Source: an archaeon
GTDB lineage: Archaea > Nanobdellota > Nanobdellia > SCGC-AAA011-G17 > GW2011-AR18
Assembly (NCBI GenBank): GCA_023245565.1
Contig: JAHFKB010000032.1
Location: forward strand, 1 to 11,073
Length of the DNA: 11,073 nt
Direction: 5' to 3'
A program made the position numbers and the translations under genes. Below are positions 6,784-11,073 of the stretch, one piece after another. Under the pieces are notes generated by a model that worked only from the letters and a program-made list of their open reading frames with translations, ran no database searches and was not told the origin of the DNA. The stretch's first letter is position 1, and each line of letters begins with the position of its first letter.

Positions 6784-7485
6784 TCACTTATGTTTCTTTA
6801 ATTCTTGTATTAAGTCCATCTGTATTTGCTGTATCTCAATTAACCTATTCCATTGATGATTAATTAACTGGTCAACTTTTTCATTAAGATAACGTATTTC
6901 TAATTCAGCTTTCATATTAATTTTATAATCATACTCAGATCTTAATCTATCTTTAGATTCTTGTCTATTCTGGCTCATCATAATTATTGGTGCTTGAACA
7001 GCAGCTAAAGAAGAAAGAATTAAATTTAATAATATAAATGGATAAGGATCAAAAACTCTTGTTAATAAAACAATAGAATTAATAATTATCCATATAGTTA
7101 AAATTAATCCAAAAATAATAAGGAACTTCCAGCTGCCACCAAATTCAGCAATTTTATCAGATAATTTTTCTCCAAAACTAAGTTTTCTATCAAATTCAGT
7201 ATTAATATTTTTTGATAATAATTCATGTTGTTTTAAACTTTGAATTAGATCTTTTTCTATTTTTGTTAATTCTCCCCTTTCAACTTTTAGTAAGTCTTCA
7301 ACATAAACATTTCTAAATTTATTAAGATCTTCAGTGCAAATATAATTATTAGGAGACCAATGAGCATGTTTCTTTTTTACTTCATTAACTAAAGACTTTC
7401 TAACTAAAGCACCCAGAATAACCTCATCAGGATCTTTTTCTTCACCACATACCTGACATTTATATTTACTTTGAACTTGTTTCAT
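6784..7485 (-). CDS. DUF1003 family membrane protein with N-terminal Cys-rich segment
   Basis: A 233-aa protein of unknown function. The N-terminus carries CQVCG (Cys10, Cys13) and a later H-x-H...YIC (His40, His42, Cys50), a probable zinc-binding segment of the kind that precedes this domain in other members. The DUF1003 core follows: FGEKLSDKIAEFGGSW (104-119), transmembrane helix 1 (~119-142), FDPYPFILLNLILS, transmembrane helix 2 (~148-171) with AAVQAPIIMMSQNRQ, then DRLRSEYDYKINMKAELEI and a charged, coiled-coil-like tail (~195-233). N- and C-termini are probably both cytoplasmic. It follows polB by 57 nt and precedes guaB by 91 nt in the same direction; a shared transcript with polB is possible. 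Nothing in the context points to a specific role. The frame is full-length and intact. The family call is from the conserved core motifs as I remember them. Confidence 0.85.
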   Translation of the reverse strand: MKQVQSKYKCQVCGEEKDPDEVILGALVRKSLVNEVKKKHAHWSPNNYICTEDLNKFRNVYVEDLLKVERGELTKIEKDLIQSLKQHELLSKNINTEFDRKLSFGEKLSDKIAEFGGSWKFLIIFGLILTIWIIINSIVLLTRVFDPYPFILLNLILSSLAAVQAPIIMMSQNRQESKDRLRSEYDYKINMKAELEIRYLNEKVDQLINHQWNRLIEIQQIQMDLIQELKKHK

Positions 7486-7488
7486 TTA

Positions 7489-7495
7489 ATCACTC
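7489..7495 (-). promoter_or_regulatory. Shine-Dalgarno-like GAGTGAT before the DUF1003 gene
   Basis: GTGAT matches the 3' half of GGAGGTGATC, with its GTG core 5 nt from the ATG at 7485. This supports that start and suggests a leadered mRNA, unlike the winged-helix gene. I see no convincing TATA box at the standard distance in this 57-nt gap. Confidence 0.4.
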
Positions 7496-7542
7496 TTTTA
7501 TTATTTTAATTAATTTAGAATATTTAACTCTTTGTATTTATA

Positions 7543-10500
7543 TTAAAAGTTGCCCAAAGAAGTTTGCTTGCTTCCTTTTAATAAAGAATCAAAATCAGTA
7601 TTAAAAAATATTAAAACAGAATCAGCTATAGGTTTAATTTGTTTATTAATATAATGTTCATAATCAATTTTATGTTTAATTTTCTTTAAAGGTTCTGGAC
7701 CTTCTTCAGTTATAACATACTCAATTTTATTACTATCTAAAGTTTCTAATTGTCTAGCAGCTTTAACATGGGGAGGAGTACTAGCAGTATATTCTTTTAA
7801 CTCTTTTCTAATATTTTTTCTATAAACCAATAATTCTTCATATTTTCCCTTCTTTAAATCACTAATAAATTTCTTAGTATATTCAGAAACATCTTTACCA
7901 TGAAAAACTCTATCTAATAATTCGTGTTGATATTTCTTAGCTAATTCAGTCCAATCTCCACGAACACTTTCTAAACCAGTAAATTGTATTTCCTCTTTTC
8001 CATTATTAATAACCAAACCAGCATATCTTTTTTTAGCGCCAGCTTCAGCTTTTCTTAATTTTGGCATTAAACATTTTACAAAACATTTCTCATATTTTAA
8101 TTCTAAATAACTTTTCCTATTATATTCCTTTTTAATTAATTCTTTGTAAAAATCATTAATATGTTTTTCAATTTTTTTACCAATTTTATCTGCTTCTTCT
8201 AAATTTTTAGCTTTAGAGACTACAAAATTAGAATCTGTATTGTGTAGTAATATTTGACCACAAGAATCTACAAACATATGGTTATTTTCAACATTTAAAT
8301 CATAAACATATCCATCATAAGCTTCTTCCCTAATTTTAGTATTTAATCTAATGTTATTTTTATAACAAGTTTGAATGGTATAATTTTTCTTACTTGCTCT
8401 ATATTGTATACTATAATTGGTATTTAATTGATTTAATAAAAACGATAAACTAGAAGCTAAATTTAAAGAAGATGTAGAATAACTAAAGTGAATTTTTTTA
8501 TATTCTTCTGAAAATCTGAGGTCATTCTGTCTTCTATATCCATCACCTAGAACCATCCATTTTAAAATTAACTTTTTATATTTGTCATCTACATGGTAAA
8601 TAAATTCAGGTAATTTCTTAAATTTACTAGTTTGTCCGCCTAAAATTTTAAAAAAGACAGCACTTAAATGATTCATCATTTGTAATTTATGAGTTTTATC
8701 TTCATAAATTGTTTCAAACTTATTTCCATTGTTATAGTATGTCAAATTTCTAATTTTTTTTGTAGATCTTATAATAGAAACTTTTGCATTTCTAAATAAT
8801 CTGTAGTAATCTTTTTGAACTTGTTTTAATAATTTCAAATTAGAGCTAGCAATTGTAGCTCCTAATCTACTTTTGGTTGTTTCAGGAGTTGAACTAGCAC
8901 CTTCTGCAATATAAAAACCTAAAAGTCTACAAAGGGCTTTAAAATCTGCAGAACCTACTTTAACAAATCTTTTTAATAAAATTGGTTTTTTCCTGGTCAT
9001 CCAGCCAAAAACTATAAATTTTTCTTTGTATAATTTAACATTAGAAGTTTTTAATCGACCTTTGTATTTTTTAGAAAAACTATAATTTTTTAATAAATCA
9101 TAAAAATCTATAAATTTTAGATTTTTCAATTTTGGAGAGTTTTTTAATTGTATTAAAGATTTATTGTTTAATTTATCCGGTTTGATTTCCTTTAGTTTAT
9201 TCTCTTCTAAAACCATTAAAGAATGATCTTCAGTACAAATAGTCTCACCATATTTTTGGTTTACTCTATAAATTTTTTTATAGTTTTTATGTCTTATGAC
9301 CTCATTAACTTGGCTAAATTCAGGTTTTAAAGTTTTAGTATTCAAAGTAAACGCTTTAATATTTAATTTAGATAAATCTATAAATTCTTTATCTTGTCTT
9401 AATTTTATTAAACTTAAATTTTCATTAAAAAATTCTTCAATATTTTTAATCGTAAGAATGTTATTAATAAGTAAAGTAACATATCTATCATTAGTTATAC
9501 TATCTCCATAGATTACTTCATATCCAAGTTTTTCTATTTTTTCATGTGTTAAATTTAAAATATATTGTCCAAAATAAGTAATAGAATTAACTAAACCCAT
9601 GTCAAAAAATCTACAACTAGGATTTCCAAGAACTCCAAAAAAAGAATTACTTAAAATTTTAATAGCATATTTTGTAAGCTCATCTTTATTTTTAATTGCT
9701 TTCTCTCTTTCATAATATAATTTTTCTAAAATACCAGGCAAAATTCCATCTTCATTTCTAAAACAAACCCCATTAGGAGCCTTAACTAAATTTTTACCTT
9801 TACAATCTTTAACATAAGAATAAGGATCAATATTAAAACTTCTCATCATACTAGGATATAGACTTTTAAAATCCAAAATTAAAATATAATCATAAATTCC
9901 AGGAGCACTCTCTCTCACATAACCTCCTTTAATTGGTTCTTCTTTAACAGTATAACTTCCAGTAGGAGCAACTATTTTTCTTTTCTTTAATTCTCTTAAA
10001 TATAAAGAATCAAAAGAAGCAATAGAAGCATTTACCCTATCTAAGGGCATACCAGTTATTAGGCTTCTTAATACAGTTAACTCTAGAACTTTTGTTTTAT
10101 CTAAAATTCTAAGAACTAAATCAGCATCTTTTAAATTATATTCAATTAATTTTTTCTTATTATTTTTAAATAATCCATCAATTTCTTTATATTTCTCAAC
10201 ACCAGTGGAATTAATTAGTTTTCTATCTCCTAAAATATTACTAGCAACAGTATCTAATTTAAAATCATCAACTTTTATAAAAGATAATTTTAATAAATTT
10301 AATCCATCTAAGACTTGTCTTCCTAGAACATCAACTTTACTTTCTCTAAAAAAGTTTTCTTCAATTTTAATTTTACAATTACCTACATCTCTGCCAAAAT
10401 CAAAAGGAATTTTTAATTTCTTACATTTTTTACTTAAATAAGCTAAATCAAAATTTATAACATTCCACCCAGTAATAACATCTGGATCTAGACTTATAAT

Positions 10501-11073
10501 TTCATTAACAAATCTGCTAATAACTTCTTCCTCATCTCTACAAGATACAGCTCCTTCTACTTTTTCTTTAGAATTCAAAAATACTTTTCTCTGTCCATTA
10601 AAAACATAACCTATACAATAAATTTCATTATCATCTCCTTTGCCTGATTCAATATCAAATGATAAAACCTGTAAATTTGTTGGTCTATAATCACTACTTT
10701 TTAATTCTGGTTCTTTGTAAAACCTATCTACCCTAACACCATTTTCATAATCTCCATCTATTTCTAAACTTCCTTGAATTCCATTATCCATCATAAATCT
10801 ATATGGAAATCTTATATCCGCTTCATAACAGTCTAAATTATTTTCTTCAAATTTTTTCCTCAATTTTGGAACATCTGCAGGAATATCTAAAATAATTTTA
10901 ATAACTTCCTGGCCTTTAAAATTAACAAATTTACTATTTTCAAAATCAGATTTTATGCCTGATGCTTGAGCAAAATCTAAATCTTCTTTTTTGATATAAA
11001 AATAAGGTCTAAAATAATTAATAGTTAGAAAACTTTCACCATTTTCTAGTCTGCCAAATAAATAAACATAAGC
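7543..11073 (-). CDS. polB: Archaeal family B DNA polymerase with intein, N-terminus beyond window
   Basis: The frame runs uninterrupted from the right edge, with 1176 codons in the window and 755 aa of polymerase after intein removal. It begins inside the N-terminal domain (VYLFGRLENGESF, FRPYFYI), so probably only 10-25 residues are missing. A TTG at 10863 is in frame but internal. In-window numbering: Exo I SFDIES (Asp140, Glu142), Exo II NVINFD (Asp209), Exo III YNLKD (Tyr312, Asp316), motif A DFKSLYPS (401-408), motif B KILSNSFFG (473-481), motif C YGD/TDS split by the intein (Asp524; Thr946-Asp947), and KKRYAGL (1014-1020). Polymerase and 3'-5' proofreading residues are therefore intact. 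The last residues, KQTSLGNF, resemble a PCNA-binding PIP box. It acts in chromosome replication or repair. The stop lies 57 nt before the DUF1003 start. Confidence 0.95.
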   Translation of the reverse strand, partial: AYVYLFGRLENGESFLTINYFRPYFYIKKEDLDFAQASGIKSDFENSKFVNFKGQEVIKIILDIPADVPKLRKKFEENNLDCYEADIRFPYRFMMDNGIQGSLEIDGDYENGVRVDRFYKEPELKSSDYRPTNLQVLSFDIESGKGDDNEIYCIGYVFNGQRKVFLNSKEKVEGAVSCRDEEEVISRFVNEIISLDPDVITGWNVINFDLAYLSKKCKKLKIPFDFGRDVGNCKIKIEENFFRESKVDVLGRQVLDGLNLLKLSFIKVDDFKLDTVASNILGDRKLINSTGVEKYKEIDGLFKNNKKKLIEYNLKDADLVLRILDKTKVLELTVLRSLITGMPLDRVNASIASFDSLYLRELKKRKIVAPTGSYTVKEEPIKGGYVRESAPGIYDYILILDFKSLYPSMMRSFNIDPYSYVKDCKGKNLVKAPNGVCFRNEDGILPGILEKLYYEREKAIKNKDELTKYAIKILSNSFFGVLGNPSCRFFDMGLVNSITYFGQYILNLTHEKIEKLGYEVIYGDSITNDRYVTLLINNILTIKNIEEFFNENLSLIKLRQDKEFIDLSKLNIKAFTLNTKTLKPEFSQVNEVIRHKNYKKIYRVNQKYGETICTEDHSLMVLEENKLKEIKPDKLNNKSLIQLKNSPKLKNLKFIDFYDLLKNYSFSKKYKGRLKTSNVKLYKEKFIVFGWMTRKKPILLKRFVKVGSADFKALCRLLGFYIAEGASSTPETTKSRLGATIASSNLKLLKQVQKDYYRLFRNAKVSIIRSTKKIRNLTYYNNGNKFETIYEDKTHKLQMMNHLSAVFFKILGGQTSKFKKLPEFIYHVDDKYKKLILKWMVLGDGYRRQNDLRFSEEYKKIHFSYSTSSLNLASSLSFLLNQLNTNYSIQYRASKKNYTIQTCYKNNIRLNTKIREEAYDGYVYDLNVENNHMFVDSCGQILLHNTDSNFVVSKAKNLEEADKIGKKIEKHINDFYKELIKKEYNRKSYLELKYEKCFVKCLMPKLRKAEAGAKKRYAGLVINNGKEEIQFTGLESVRGDWTELAKKYQHELLDRVFHGKDVSEYTKKFISDLKKGKYEELLVYRKNIRKELKEYTASTPPHVKAARQLETLDSNKIEYVITEEGPEPLKKIKHKIDYEHYINKQIKPIADSVLIFFNTDFDSLLKGSKQTSLGNF
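8239..9501 (-). mobile_element. PolB intein (421 aa) at the motif C YGD/TDS site, with LAGLIDADG endonuclease
   Basis: The intein covers in-window residues 525-945, from Ser1 (SITNDRYVTLL) right after YGD to LLHN before TDS. This is the well-known archaeal polymerase insertion site also used by Thermococcales inteins, which likewise start with Ser and have Thr at +1. Block B has T-x-x-H (TEDH, intein 90-93). Block F/G is YVYDLNVENNHMFVDSCGQILLHN in two parts (intein ~398-421). LAGLIDADG motifs CRLLGFYIAEG (191-201) and LILKWMVLGDG (311-321) keep Glu and Asp as catalytic acids. The intein is basic and Lys/Asn-rich like the host DNA. The frame is intact, so both splicing and homing may be functional. 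The unspliced polymerase lacks a formed motif C. Confidence 0.95.

Noticed and set aside
9296..9511. Plus-strand open frame of 71 codons inside the polymerase intein.
   Set aside because: It lies antisense to the well-supported intein and has no recognisable domain or promoter.
10205..10441. Plus-strand open frame of 78 codons opposite the exonuclease domain of polB.
   Set aside because: It is antisense to conserved exonuclease-coding sequence; its composition is that of a reverse-complement shadow.
1..11073. Origin from an AT-rich methanogen such as Methanobrevibacter or Methanosphaera, which also carry large Asn-rich surface proteins.
   Set aside because: As I recall, their family B polymerase is split into two polypeptides, while this one is a single chain. 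The doubly interrupted tRNA also fits poorly. This is not fully excluded.

Overview
The window looks like chromosomal DNA of an archaeon. It is strongly AT-rich. It holds a family B DNA polymerase with an intein at the classic archaeal YGD/TDS site, and a tRNA-Leu that is interrupted by introns and has no encoded CCA. It also has TATA boxes about 26-30 nt upstream of gene starts, one of them placed for a leaderless mRNA, and a secreted, Asn-rich beta-helix surface protein. The single-chain polymerase, the compact gene layout and the interrupted tRNA fit a DPANN-type archaeon (Woesearchaeota/Pacearchaeota-like) better than an AT-rich methanogen. That placement is inference; no lineage marker is decisive.

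All genes lie on the minus strand. From right to left, in the direction of transcription, they are: (i) polB, cut off at its 5' end by the window edge, with a 421-aa intein inside polymerase motif C; (ii) a two-helix membrane protein of the DUF1003 family with an N-terminal Cys-rich zinc-binding-like segment; (iii) an IMP dehydrogenase-family (GuaB) gene with a 383-aa intein two residues before the catalytic Cys; (iv) a tRNA-Leu(UAA) best explained by two introns; (v) a 69-aa winged-helix DNA-binding protein with its own TATA box; (vi) a secreted protein of at least 1175 aa with two right-handed beta-helix domains, overlapping (v) by 4 nt and cut off by the left window edge. No intergenic gap exceeds 150 nt.

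The observations most worth follow-up are these. The GuaB intein sits at the catalytic loop. The GuaB flap lacks the usual Arg-Tyr dyad, which leaves IMP dehydrogenase versus GMP reductase open. The doubly interrupted tRNA-Leu has one intron inside the anticodon stem whose predicted bulge-helix-bulge is incompatible with the mature stem, suggesting ordered splicing. A small regulator is translationally coupled to a giant surface protein. Two different inteins each block the active site of an essential nucleotide or DNA enzyme within about 5 kb.
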